The notes beneath the pieces are model-generated. The model had not been told where the DNA came from. It saw only the letters and a list, made by a program, of their open reading frames with translations, and did not search any database. This document shows positions 12,451 through 25,700 of a stretch of 55,000 nucleotides of DNA, piece by piece (within the stretch, counting starts at the first letter, position 1; the number at the start of each line of letters is the position of its first letter). The DNA lies in NCBI RefSeq assembly GCF_964340395.1, contig NC_135569.1:8846540-8901539 (forward strand), written 5' to 3'. Origin of the DNA: Glandiceps talaboti (taxonomy: Eukaryota > Hemichordata > Enteropneusta > Spengelidae). The position numbers were made by a program, and so were the translations under genes.

Positions 12451-12779
12451 TAATGTAAAAGTGTATATACGTGTATACATGATGTATAGTATGTGTGTGT
12501 GTTAAAGTTTGCACACTACCAAAACAGTGCACCTAACGGTTTCACTTTCAACTAGTTACCATTACAGTTTGTTTTCTGTCTCACATTACCAGTTATTGGG
12601 AAAATGCATGGCCATTACTCAAAATGTCTGCCATTTTCAATCCACTATTTTAATGTGCTGATAAAACTGTATGTTCACTTTCATTGAAACAATCTTGTAT
12701 TGATAATATATCCAACAAGCTCAGTGGTGAAATCAATATAAAGTAACCATGGTAACTGAGCTTTTGAAATATATGTGAA

Positions 12780-13640
12780 ATGTTGTATGTTGGGGGAGGG
12801 GGAGGAAAGAGGAACTGGCAGAACTAGAAAGGATCAATCCTGCCCACCTATCAAGTTACTTAAAAATGTAGGTGTTGTTTATAAGGAAGTTGAAGAGTAG
12901 ATTTCACCCATGTATAATGTACCGTATAAGCTGATAGAGTTAGTTCAAAATGTGTAAAATGTAAATGTTGATGTGTGTAAGGCAACTTAAGAGCAAGTGA
13001 AATGATTGAGCTTAATACCCAACTAGTTTAAGCAGATCCAATTTCTTCAAAATGTGTGAAATGTGTTATATTATGTTGTGTATATGGGGAGGAAGGACTA
13101 ATTGAAGTTGGAAGGATCGATCCTGCCCATAGAGAAAGCTCATCCAGTTACACTGAACTGTGTAAAACTGAGGTGTTTGTTACCATTTGTAAGGCGGATC
13201 ATTAGCTAGTGGAACTTGGAATGATTGATGTTGCTCACGCAATTTAACTTTAAGATGATCAAGTTATTTTGAAAGTGTGAAGTGTAGACTTTTGTTACTG
13301 TATTAGGGGGATGGTGGGTTAGTGGAACTTGAGATATCAGTCCTGCCCACATAGTTTACGCTTAGCTGATCAAGTTACTTTGAAAGTGTGAAATGTAGCG
13401 TTTTGTTGCTGTTTATAAGGGGAATGAGGAGCTAGTGAAACTTTGAAATATCATTCCAGCCCATATAGTTTATTCTCAGCAGATCGAGTTACTTTGAAAT
13501 GTGTGAAAAAATTGTAAGCCTTTGTAAAGGGGGATAATGGGTTAGTGGAACTTGGAAATATCAATCTTGCCCACATAGATTAAACAGATCAAGTTACTTT
13601 GAAATGTGTGAAATGTATCCTTGTGTCGGATCCATGAGGA
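12780..13640. repeat. Degenerate ~110-bp minisatellite in intron 1
   Basis: About seven decayed units with the words GTGGAACTTGG, ATCAATCCTGCCCACATAG, AGATCAAGTTACTTTGAAA and GTGTGAAATGTA. Length varies between units. Similar 'TCCTGCCCA' words recur in the 3' flank at 40960-41400. Confidence 0.75.
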
Positions 13641-14035
13641 GGATGAAGATGAGTGGGAGGAGTCTTCCTGTCCATACTGTCAAACCTAATACCTCCATCT
13701 AGTCTCAGAATTACATGTATTTCTATATCTAATTTACAGTTCAGTCATGGTTTGGTTAACTTCAATAGACTCAGTTCAGCTTTAGTAGATATTATCATCA
13801 CATATCAATTAGTAGAAATGAAAAGAAGAACATTTCATCATGATAATTAGTCTAAGAGTAATTCTGTTGAACTCTTTAACCTTAACCTCATACCTAGGCA
13901 TTTTCATGAAAAAGTAGTTGTGCTTGTACATAATGAAAATTAAAGAGAAATTTGACACCATTCATTTATATCTATAGTTTTCCTGTCTGATTCAAATTTC
14001 ACTTTATATTTATTTACTGAAATGTTTAAATACAT

Positions 14036-14122
14036 GCACATGCACACACACACACACAGACACATATACACACATATACACACGTACGCACACACACATG
14101 CACACACACACACACACACACT
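14036..14122. repeat. Interrupted (CA)n microsatellite
   Basis: CA-rich stretch with ATG, TATA and GTAC interruptions in intron 1. Confidence 0.9.
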
Positions 14123-14286
14123 CAGGTCATAAAAGTATATGTTTTATTAATTCAAATTAAATTTTGAAATTTTGATATGTGTGCCACTTTACGCAGTGTT
14201 GTACTACATACCCACGTCAAAACAGGAGGAAACCAGAGTACCGTACCTATGGAAAACATGTGTTGTTTGGTAGGCTCCGTTACTTA

Positions 14287-14824
14287 AACAATAATGTACG
14301 CCCTCCCAGCCCATAATGGACGAAAGCAAACTTTGAACGACATAATGGGCGAGGCGACAGCCGAGCCCATTATGGAGTGCAAAGTTTGCTTGAGTCCATT
14401 ATGGACTGGGAGGACGTACATTATTGTTATTATTTTATAGTTTTGCCAATTCCAGTGAATTTGTAGACCGAGAAACGCAAAACAACGTATAACATACACA
14501 GCGCTGAACATCGTCTGCCATGTTCGGCCCGGAAGCTGAATACTAATCATAGCGACACACGTACGTACACGTACACACACATATACACTCCAATGAACTG
14601 CTGTGAACACATATTTGTTTCATGAATGCGTTGTATTTTTAAACAGTGGAAATGACAATCATAAGTAACAACATACATTTCGAAAAAATACCTAGTCGTA
14701 TGATGAAACAGAACAAATAAGCTTGTATTGTTATGCTCGTTCCGATGCCCAATAACGGAGTACATTATCAGTAATAATGTACAGCAATGACGTCACAAAA
14801 TTCACTGGAATTGGTAATGCTATA
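14287..14824. mobile_element. Nested inverted repeats: 142-bp palindrome plus outer IR
   Basis: 14287-14428 is a palindrome (AACAATAATGTACG...CGTACATTATTGTT) with CCCATAATGG and GCAAACTTTG in the arms. Directly after it, TTGCCAATTCCAGTGAATTT (about 14445) is inverted at about 14797-14818. AATAATGTAC recurs near 14772. This suggests one element inserted beside or within another. The minus-strand ORFs at 14284-14765 fall inside this repeat and are not supported as genes. Confidence 0.6.
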
Positions 14825-17800
14825 ATATAATAAATAATAATGTATTTAATATTCAGGATATGCAAGATTTGACATAAAACTTAATAGACTGGCCAACTAA
14901 AGTCAGATTAAAAAGTTGCGAATATTCACATGCAATATGCAGAATTGAGAAAAATTCATTCATTCAGGAATAGATCATTTAAAGTAAAGCATGAACAAAC
15001 AGCTTCCGATCCAACTGTCATAACAGCGTATTGAGGTGTAGAGGGAATTAAAAGTTTAAAGCTCAATAGAAATGTATGCAGCAAGGTTAAACCAAAGAAC
15101 AAACTCAAAGCATGGTAAAAATACATATGTATGATATGAATAGGAAGTGGAAATTTACATGTAACATATTGTACATAAAGCCATGTATGCAATATAAATA
15201 GTATAAAATGGAAGCGATATTAAGTTGTTATCTGTGACAGATGACAAAAGTCTGACATTAGAAATTGAGTCTTACTGTTTTATTCTGCTGGTTGTACAAA
15301 GCACATGTACCAGCACTTTGAATTAAACAAACAAGAAAATATAGTAACATGATCCGTTTATTAGAAAAGTGGATAAAACTAGGAATGGCTTGAGCTGAGT
15401 ACCAGAGCCATACATTGTATTAATGTCATAAGTAGTATGCCCTCTAACAAATGACAGATGGAGATGTTGTGTTGTGGGTTAAAGGCCAGGGTTTCAATCC
15501 CAGGTTCTTGCATTTGTGTTATGTTATCTTGTCAGTGGAGTCATGAGAATCACATCGGATTATTCTGTTGTTGTGGGTCAACGTTTTCTATAGCTTTCTA
15601 TAACTGTTTTTCAGTCGTAAATTTTAATCGTTTTTCAAAGCGTTTTAAAAAATACATACCGGTACATGTACTAATATATGCTACTGTTGCATATGATGAA
15701 TCAGAAACATCAAAGGCAACATGTCGGCATTAGTCATATTATATATCATTACAGAACTAAAAGTTGTAATGGATTACTGTGAGACACCTTCTGTACAGCT
15801 GGATGCATTCATTATACATGTACATGCAGATGTCAATTTTGATGACTGTTCAGTTTCTATAAATATCTTTGTCAGTGTTAAGATATAATACATGTCATCT
15901 GTTGAAAACTAGTGAAAAACTTTTGCATACTCTAGCAATTGTTGTGATTATATTTATGTAACAATCCTTTTTCTCTAAAAGTCACTTTTGTTGTTTTAAG
16001 TTTTGTCTGATTACCATGAGCAAGCAAACGTATCGGTGTTTAATAACTCGAGAACTTTTTTATAAGTGGATATACAATAGGTAACTCGTACAAATGTATT
16101 TACTAATATGACAACTCTATGATACGCTACTGTAAAGTGTGGTGTACTCCAGGTATTTGTATGAATAGAACATAGTACCTCTGAGTGCCCACACTCTGGA
16201 ACTCACTCGGAATGAGGTTCTGTTATTATTACATATGTTTATCGTAAACAACAAATTTCCATAAAAGTGACACTGTGATCATGCGCCTTCATGTTCAACG
16301 AATGATTGCATCATCATGATATTCTCGGTATTGCAGTGCTTCAGTGCAAATATCACTGATATGCACATGCAACAGTACAAGGAATCACTGGTAAACATAT
16401 GAAATAATATTTAGACTCTGTTAGATCGCCAGTAGTACTTCATGTAATAGGCTCTGCTCTAGTAGGTGGTGTACGTGACAATTTGGACGGAAATATGACA
16501 GCAGTTTTCTGAAAAATGATAGATGTATGGGTAATTAAAATAACCAGACTGTAATTATGATGGTTATGTATCCATAGTAACATCCAATATTCCTTGTAAA
16601 TGTATATTGTATGTCAATTAAAATGGTATATTATATGGAAATTTGTAACTTTAGAAGAGATATCGTGTTGATGGCGATTATTAAGTATTTGCTCAATATC
16701 ATACATTGATATATTATATTCACATTTGATGAAAAACAGGTAGTCTATTATGTCTACGTATTTGCAACTATCTGTTCAATTAGTGTTGATCTACATACAT
16801 GTATACACATTTGGTGAATTACTTGGCATTGTGTAGTTGTTAGTTTCTACATGTATGTATCCACCTGATCCTGTCCACACTGGCAAGATTTGTTTTAATA
16901 GTAACTTTATATTTTACCCCAAATGTGTGTTATTTACGCTGATGATGTCCGAGTGAATCGGGCAAAAGCTTCGTACTCGCTTAATTCACAGATTCCAAAT
17001 ACGTAATCTTTATTTCGTTATACTTATGAAATGGAGTCAAGTAGCAATTTCTATTCAACATTCACATGATAGCACAATCTTTAAGTATTCATGGATTCAA
17101 GTTTACCAGAACAGTCCTATTTCCTGTATGTCATATCAGAAGTCAAGGTCAGATTTCATGGGAACCAAGGTCTAATGTTGTATGACTCAAGGTCAGACAG
17201 TCACATCATATAAGAAAAGAGAGAGGTTGATGGGTAGAATTGTCAACTTTCATTATCTCTGTGTAACCGTGGAATAGTACATCAGGTGTTATTTTTGAAT
17301 AAATTAATTTTACATCGAATTATAAACACATCATTCAACTGTCGTGTTCCTAAAGCCACAGTATTTGTTCCAATAACAAATGTTCACTTTTATTTACTCC
17401 AAAAACAAGCTAAGATATCAAAGAGATTTCAAGTGCTTGTTTGATTGAACAGTTTTTTACAATCATCAAGGAATACCCGGATGTTGGTTGCACATATGAA
17501 AGTGGTAAATTAATGTACAAAAAGATGACAGTGCTACCAACTTTATTAGCATGATGTGTTGTGACTGTGATATTATAATTTATGATAAAATTCTAAGAGA
17601 GGATTAAAAGAAAATTATAAAATAGATTATAATATTTACATATTTAATATAGTATATCTTGTAGTTTTGTGCCATTTTTAACAAAATATTTGCTGATTTT
17701 TAAAGTTCAAATTTTACTCACTGTCTAAATGGCAATATGGTATTAGAAGATAACTTATCATATACAGGATACTTGTAGATTAAAAGCCAATGGCCAGTGA

Positions 17801-18673
17801 ATTAAACTACCTTCTTTTGATTCTTTATTTTTCAATATTTTATTTGCTAGTGATAATAAATCACAGGTGAATGAAGTATATTTCCACCTACATAACTAGT
17901 GTTAATAAATCATCAGCACTGATAAAGTAAATTTCTACCTGCACATTAAACAAAATTAGCCATATAAACACCCCAGGTATGTTATGTTTCAAATTCAATT
18001 AATAATTCGTTCCATTAATTATCACTGACTTTAATATCTCATATATCTTGAATATTGAAATTCAATAGAATATTATTAATAATAATATTTTGATTCAGGC
18101 TACAAACTGATATGCACCTGAATTTAATACTAGTCATCAATTATTATGAGTGACGTGGGAGTTATAAACTCATTTTAACTAGAGTATGGTTTCTACAGTC
18201 CATGGAGTATCATATTAATAAATTCATTAAAGTGTACATGTTGTAGAATATCCTAGACTGTGGGGGTTAAATAAAAATGGAAACGGGATTATCGAAATAA
18301 AGCTCAAAAGATAACATTGATAGTTTATATCGATAACTAATCATTTTAATTACTCGTAGATTATGGCTTCCATTTGTTCACAGACTAGCTATCATATTTA
18401 TGTAAATGTAGTCGTTAATTCTGTATGTTGTAATATAACCTAGTATATTGGAAGGTTAACAACAAAACTGTAAGCTAAATAGTCTCAGTAAACTCACTTT
18501 AAAAGGTTATTAGAAGGTTATTTTTAGAATGAGATATCCATTTAAAGACTGGCAAAAAGGGCACTTCAAATTGAAAGACCTCCAGATATTTGCTTTGATT
18601 CTTTTATGGTGAATTATATGTCCATCGATACATCTATAACTCAATGTATGTATTATACATAATGTCGGTGACC
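14825..18673. other. Intron 1 body, nothing recognised
   Basis: AT-rich. A B-box-like GGTTTCAATCCC lies at about 15489 (possible SINE trace) without a convincing A-box. No exon with anoctamin similarity and matching phase was seen. 19331-19360 has a short (TTTAAG)n run. Confidence 0.5.
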
Positions 18674-18837
18674 ATTATTCTCTCAAGTATTATACTAACG
18701 TTTGCTTTCAATAATTCCTGCATCCATTGTTTAATTGTTATACATTCAAATTAAAAGATAGTAAAATGTAAAATGATTAAAACATGGATGCAGAAACTAT
18801 TGAAAGCAAAAGTTAGTATAATATTTGAGAGAATAAT
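18674..18837. mobile_element. Foldback MITE with ~62-bp arms in intron 1
   Basis: Left arm ATTATTCTCTCAAGTATTAT returns inverted at the right end; about 62 bp are shared with a handful of differences, through TTTGCTTTCAATA and TGCATCCAT. The loop is about 40 bp. Target duplication not resolved. Confidence 0.75.
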
Positions 18838-19676
18838 ACTTTGACATGGCTATGGTATTAGATTGACTCTGCAATAGTAGTTGGCAAAAGTGAAATCATG
18901 ACCACACATACCACAGATTTATTATACAGGCACTGCATGTACATGTGTGTGGAAAATAATCAGTGTAACCTTTACTACATGTATAAAAACACATTATATG
19001 AGTTATATCTCGTACAGCTATACATGTACCACACAACCTGCACTTTCTTAAAATTACTTTTTTTTTCTTCTAATTCTGTTAATGATCAACTTCATAAATT
19101 AAGGCTTAGACCCTGAAAATGTGATTTATGCCTGGCGTGTGTAATTAATTTAAAAATAAATACAAATACACAAACACAGCTAAACTGTAGTGATGACATT
19201 TCTTAATGCATCTGAAGTAGTTTTATGTAGAAAAGTTTCAAGGAGATGATTCCAAATTCTGCAAGTGTGCGGAGAGAATTTTAGAATACAAATGATAATC
19301 ATATTTTGATATTGGTATGTCAGATAGGCTAATATAAGTTTAAGTTTAAGTTTAAGTTTATTTATTTCTAAAGCGCCTTTTCTATTTAAAATATTCAAAA
19401 GCGCTGCACATAAAATACAAAAACATAAATAATGCTACAAAGACAATTATACCGTTAACACCCTTAAAATGTCAAAATGTTAAATGGATAGTGAATGGTC
19501 ATTAAAATTATAGACTGAGACTTGTTATAACAGCCTTAAAAATGTCAAATATTGAAACGAATGTATTTTTACGTTTTAATGTATTTTTAGATCGTTAGGG
19601 ATTTACATGTTGTTTAGGATGAAATGGCATTTCAGCAACATAACTAACTGTATGATTTTGTTTTGTTTGTCAACAG

Positions 19677-19773
19677 GCCACAAACTATGACAGTGATACA
19701 CCATTAGAATTTACATCTAAACACGACAGACCAGACAGAGTAACATTCTTTGAAGATGGTGTCCGTAGGATTG
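19677..19773 (+). CDS. ANO7: Anoctamin exon 2: start of dimerisation domain
   Basis: Acceptor CAACAG|GCC, donor ATTG|GTGAGT, phase 0 to 1. Encodes residues 7-39, ending in the string FFEDGVRRI that opens the anoctamin dimerisation domain in this family. The joining codon (G+AT) gives the D of the family motif RRIDY. The donor sequence is repeated several times in the following intron (see the repeat at 19774). Confidence 0.92.
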
Positions 19774-22700
19774 GTGAGTATACTTGTAGATTTGTCACAA
19801 TGTATGTGATTGGTATTTAGTTGATGTCATTTTGTTACAGTGTGTGTGATTGGTGAGTACATGATGTAAATTTAAAACTGTATGGGATTGGTATTTAAGG
19901 AATTTTGTCTCAGTGCATGTGATTGGTGAGTATGTACTTAATGTCACAGTTTGTGTGATTGGTTATATTTTTGTAATTATTGTATATGTGACAATCATTT
20001 GCATGTGATTGGTTGGTTGGTACTTGATGTCATGTTCATAGTGTATGAAATGATTGGTGAATGTGATTGGCAATGAATATCAGGTAAGTATGATTTTCAA
20101 TAGAATAGGCAGCCTTGAGCAGGTCAGAGATTTTTAGAAAAATTGGTTATAAAAAATCATGTGTACCAGCATGTTTTGAGCTCTTTATAGAGATCAGTGC
20201 ATTGTATCTTTTAATGGCTTTTATAGAATTTAAATGGAATACCTAATACCTTCCAAGGTCTGACAGATGATGATCATAAATAATTTAATAATTTGTATGG
20301 CACGATATCAAGCAAACTTTTTAGGATGAATAGAGGTGAAAATAAATGAAACCATAGTCTGTTTTGTAAACCTAAATGAAATGAAAAAAAGATATTTAAT
20401 AACATTAAGAGTTCAGACTATGGTGATTTGATTGATTTTATTCGGTTCTATTCACTACAAAATATAAATTAACATACATGTATGGTAACCTTGGCTGAAT
20501 CCTTTATATAATTTGCCATACTTGTATGTGAGAGGAAAGTTATTGATTTAAAAACTCTACTATGTGTACTTGGGATATTCATCTTGTCAAGTAAGACAGT
20601 ATCTCAAAACCACATCTCAGTATAATGTTAATGAATTGCCCATTTGGGATAAATAAAGTTATTGAATTGAATTGAAATCTCAGTTAGTTATCATTTATAT
20701 CTGGTAATGAAAGAGGCACAAGCTGAGTTTGTAAGCTGTCTACTCAGGTAAAAATACTTGAACAAAACCACATCCCAGTATAATGTTAATGTTGATGCAT
20801 GTCTTCTATGACAGTATGCTTGTCTTCTTGGTTAAAACACCTGTATGCATAGTACGGATTTCATGAACATTTTTTTGATACGTATGATAAATTACATCAT
20901 CGGATTGTTTATGAGTTATATCATGATACCAGGTTTGAGTTTAGTCAATTGCAAGCTGTGTGTAAGTATGTTCCAGTAAGTGCAATATGTGAGTACCTTT
21001 TAAATATGCAGTAAAAACTACACCAAAATATGTATAAAGTCAGTTTGTGCCCCTTTAAATGCAACCTTGACTATATTAGTGTCATTGTTTACAATATTAG
21101 CATTACAGGTTGTATTTATTTTACTGAAACTATGTTCGGTCGATAATCCCCATTTCTTTAGATTACATCCTTGTCTATGAGGAAGAACATCTCACTGAAA
21201 AACAAAGACGAAAGAAAGAAGAGAAAGAGAGAGAAAGGAGAGAAAAGGGAAAGAAAGTACCAGACTCTGATGAACAGAAGGAGGCTTGGAGACACAAATT
21301 CCTAGACAATTTGAAGAAATTGGGTGTAGAAGTAGAGGAAGACATCATAGAGGGAGAGAAAAAGACAATCTTCTATATCAAGTTACATGCACCATGGGAT
21401 TTATGTGTCTTCTATGCAGAGGAACTCAACTTTAGGGCTCCATTACAGGTAAGTAATGTAAAAGTGTGGTGTATAATTTGTCTTGTCAGATGTACAGTAA
21501 TTTCAGTATTATAACTTGTCAGTACTTTCTATGTATTTAACAGTATTTGGTACTTTCTACTCGCCAGTGTTAATTAGAGGCCAATATTATCTGTAAGTTA
21601 TATATAGCAAAAAGTTGAAATTGTGATTTTTTGGGTCTGCACCCGAGAATCAATTTGATTGGATATACTGCATACTATTTGTACTGCTACACAAATATTT
21701 ATCCACAGGTGATACACTACTGTTCAGGGTGTATGATATTATGAGTAAGTCATTATATAGATCTAACAACACAGTTTCAAAAAACATTCCAGTTGCAGCA
21801 TACATGTAGAGTACAGCTGTAACATGATTGTTTTGGGTACATAATACAATATTATTTAGAAGATCAGTCCCATCATAAACAAAAGAAAGATCACATGATG
21901 TGATGTACTGCATCACCTGATGTGACCAGACTAAATTTGGCATATATAAATTGTATCCATGGAGTCCTGCCCAGATGGTAACCCCTGCCCAGATGGTAAC
22001 TCCTGCTCAGATGGTAACTCAAAGTGTTATGATATGATGAATGTAACATCTTGATGAGTCATAGCTAATTTGTAAAGTTTAACATCTATCTTCCTGGTCT
22101 TAGTTGTTATTGGATCAAAATCAATTTTGCCTTAAAATTCATTTCATCTAGGCTTTACATGTTAAATGTTTGCAGGAATACTATGAGAAACTGATAGTAA
22201 AGAAAATCTGTAGTGGAAAAGTATCAATCCTGGCAATCCATGTAGTGATGTCTACAACAAAAATTAATTAGTTGTTCAAAAATGATTAATGCAGCACCAT
22301 ATTGGTCAGCTTGGCTTGAAATTAATGGTAGCACCACAATCTACCAAATCTTGTCATGGGCTACCATAACTTGCAGTTGGTAGCCTGCTTGGACTACCTA
22401 AGATTACTTACCAAGTTATTGACTAACTTGAAATTATTCCATATTTGGACTATTGTGTTAGGCCATAGTGTTTTGACAAGCTGTGGAATGCATCCTCCTG
22501 ACTATATCACATGTACACTGATTCTGATAGACTGTAAGATACGTACATCGTGTCGTTCTGCCCTCACTGGCCTCCTCTCTCTGGGAGGGGTTGACCAATA
22601 TGTGAGGGCTCCCCATCATGGCGTACCTTACAGACTATGGTTCTGACTATTCATTTTTAATGATAAAGAATCTAATCTGTACAACTTTTATTTTCTGTAG

Positions 22701-25700
22701 GCTCATTCTAACCCTAGCAGTAACTGGTCAGAGAAGGCACTTAAAAAGTTACACATCCCTAACATCATGGCACTGGATGTACCAAACACACCATATGACT
22801 ATTTCACCTGTCCTTTCAGAAAGAATAAATTAGACAGGTAAGGGACGATTGCACAATGTCACACAAGCTCAATAAATGAACAAAGTTCATGGGGGGGGGG
22901 GGGTCTGGTGTCAATGCGATTGCTGAACTTCATTTTCTCACCATAGTTCGAAAACTTTCACTCCTTCAATGATAACAGGATATATTTACCACTGAGATGT
23001 TGATAAGTTGGTTAAATATTTTTACTTCTACTGTGATATACAGTGCTGGGTTTCTGCTAGTAATTTAATGTGTTTATCATCATGTTTTTACATTGCATCA
23101 ATTGTAGTGGTGTGGCCGCTACAATTTTCATTATGGTTTACATATCATATATAAACATGTTGATGTCGCACTTGTGAAAGTTCCTTTAGGGGGAGGGGGT
23201 TTTTGTCCTAAATGAACGAAGTTCTTTTATTAGCTTGTGTGACATTGTGCGATCCTCACTAAGTAAATGTGCAAAAGTTATACATAATACTGGACTGGTA
23301 AGTAAAACGGTGACAAGATCAGAAATGTCAGTGTTTTTTTTTCTTTTAAAGGAAATTCAACCCTGAATGTATAAGTTCTGTTTTCTGTATATTTGATGTT
23401 TTTTTTAATGCCCAGCTTTTGGTTTGGAAATTTGATGCGATGGATGGGGTACTTGGATGGACAGATAAATTTTATAAACAAAGCCCTCTTCATCCAAAAT
23501 TCTGAATGTGTTGAATTAAGATGTATAAGAAAACCCACTTCATATTTGCTATTACAATAGCCTAGTTCCAATATACGTTACGATTAATACTATCATCCCT
23601 ACTGAATGTCTACAGGTATAGGGACTACATGTAGATGTAACTATTAACAATGATCTGGACAGGTGTATAAATTGAGATACAACTGCTTGGATACAATAGC
23701 GAACTTGCAAACCCGCCATGTTGAATGTTGCATCATGGGAAATGTGATAATAAATACTAATCAATTAGCATTGTAAACAATGATGTTACATTGTTTGTAA
23801 CCACGAATGATCAATTCATAGCCACCTTGACCATTGTGGGAGGTTTATTTTATCGGTAGCTCCAGATTAGGTATTACAATAACGACAGATAATCCCATAG
23901 TCCTTTGTGTCTGAGCATGCTCAGTCTGGATTGCAAGTTCCCTATTTAGGGGTCAGTCAGTTTTTATGACTTTTGTGAAGTCAGCAATTTGTCATATTCA
24001 TGTGAATGGCCTATTCAAATGACCTTTCCACTAATTTATACGGTTGACTACAGTGAATGAACATGTGAACTTTAAATTCAAAGAAAAGACAATTTATCAG
24101 AATAAAACAATTACTTGTATAATACTTTAGTTATCTACCAGACATTAATAATTTATAAGTATCTAAGCCATTGACATTTATCTATAATTCAATTCCATAC
24201 TACGCCTCTTGTCAAGACTAGTCGTTGTGGTGATAGAATTTCTGATGATTGATATGAAATGTTTGGAAGTGAAATGTATTTTGTGAATTGGGGATGATAA
24301 ATTACTTGGCTGTCAGTTTTACATTACAATAAGAGATGGTGGTAGCAATATTAAATGTCACATTGATGGATGAGTGTAAAGTTAGCAGACATCAACAATA
24401 TGTAGCAGCTTGCATCACATATGCAAATTTTTATAGTTTAATGGTAAAATACATTGAGTACCATATGTTGCAATGTCACACCATATATTTGGCAAGAAAA
24501 TTGTTGCATTTTTATACAATAAGCCAAGGAATTTATTACATTATTACAATAACAGCCAGTATCTGGTGAGGAAATTGTTACATTGTTACAATATCAGCTA
24601 GGAGTGAGCAAAGAAATTGTTACATTGTTGCAGTATCAGCCATATTTGGCAAGGGAATTGTTAGAGTGTTACAATGTCAGCCCAGTATTTGTCAAGGAAC
24701 TGTCATATTGTTACAATGTGATGCATTTGTATTTGATATGAATGGATATTTGAAAGGATAAGGTTATGCTTTTAGTTATTGCATAATTAGTCTGCCTGTC
24801 AAAAATTGATAAATGGAATGATATAATTCAATTTGGTTAGTGATGCAGAATAATTTTTCTTACATTGAATGTTAGAAATATTGTTGTGATGCATAAGATA
24901 GTATATCATTTGGGAAGCTATAATTGATATGAAATGTCTGTGATGAAATAATGCAGATAAACAATATCGTTAAAACCTAACAAAAATTTTCCTTCAAACC
25001 ACCGTTTATTTTTACTCTCAAAATGATAAAAAAAGTATTACTTTAAATTAACATTTCAAGCTAATACCTGTGTACCGTTTAGCGTTTGACAGTTGAAATG
25101 TATTTATTATCAACACTTGAATGAAAACCTCAGTATATTACATGTACATTTACAAACATATTCGTCCATAGATGTGAACTTTTTTCACAATTTATAAAAT
25201 TTCAACCATGTTGTATTTCAGTAGTTTACTTTCAATGTAGAGATATTAACGTACATGTATGCAGATTAATTTGCATTCTTTAGTAGTATTTGTCCTGTAT
25301 AACATGGAATTAGCAGTAACTGTATATATTTTATTTCATATAATGTTTAATATAGTCGATTGGTTTTTACAATTATCAAATAAACCCGTTACCATGACAA
25401 TATCTTATTGATATGTCAACACTGAGATGTTCAGTAGTATTATAGTAAATGATGAGTAATATGATTTGAAATTATTGATCATCAAGTCATGATGGTCGAA
25501 TGATTACAGTGGCCAGCTTGGAATCTGCAGGTTGCAGATTCGAACCCTGTCACTGCCATTTGTTTCTGAATGGCTAAAGTCTTGGGTAAGATTTGAACCA
25601 TGATTGTGCCTCAGTCAAACCCAGCTGTATAATTGGGGACCTGGTATGATATAGGTTGCAATGTGAATGATTTAATCCTTTGTGAAGTGTGCTTTGAATT

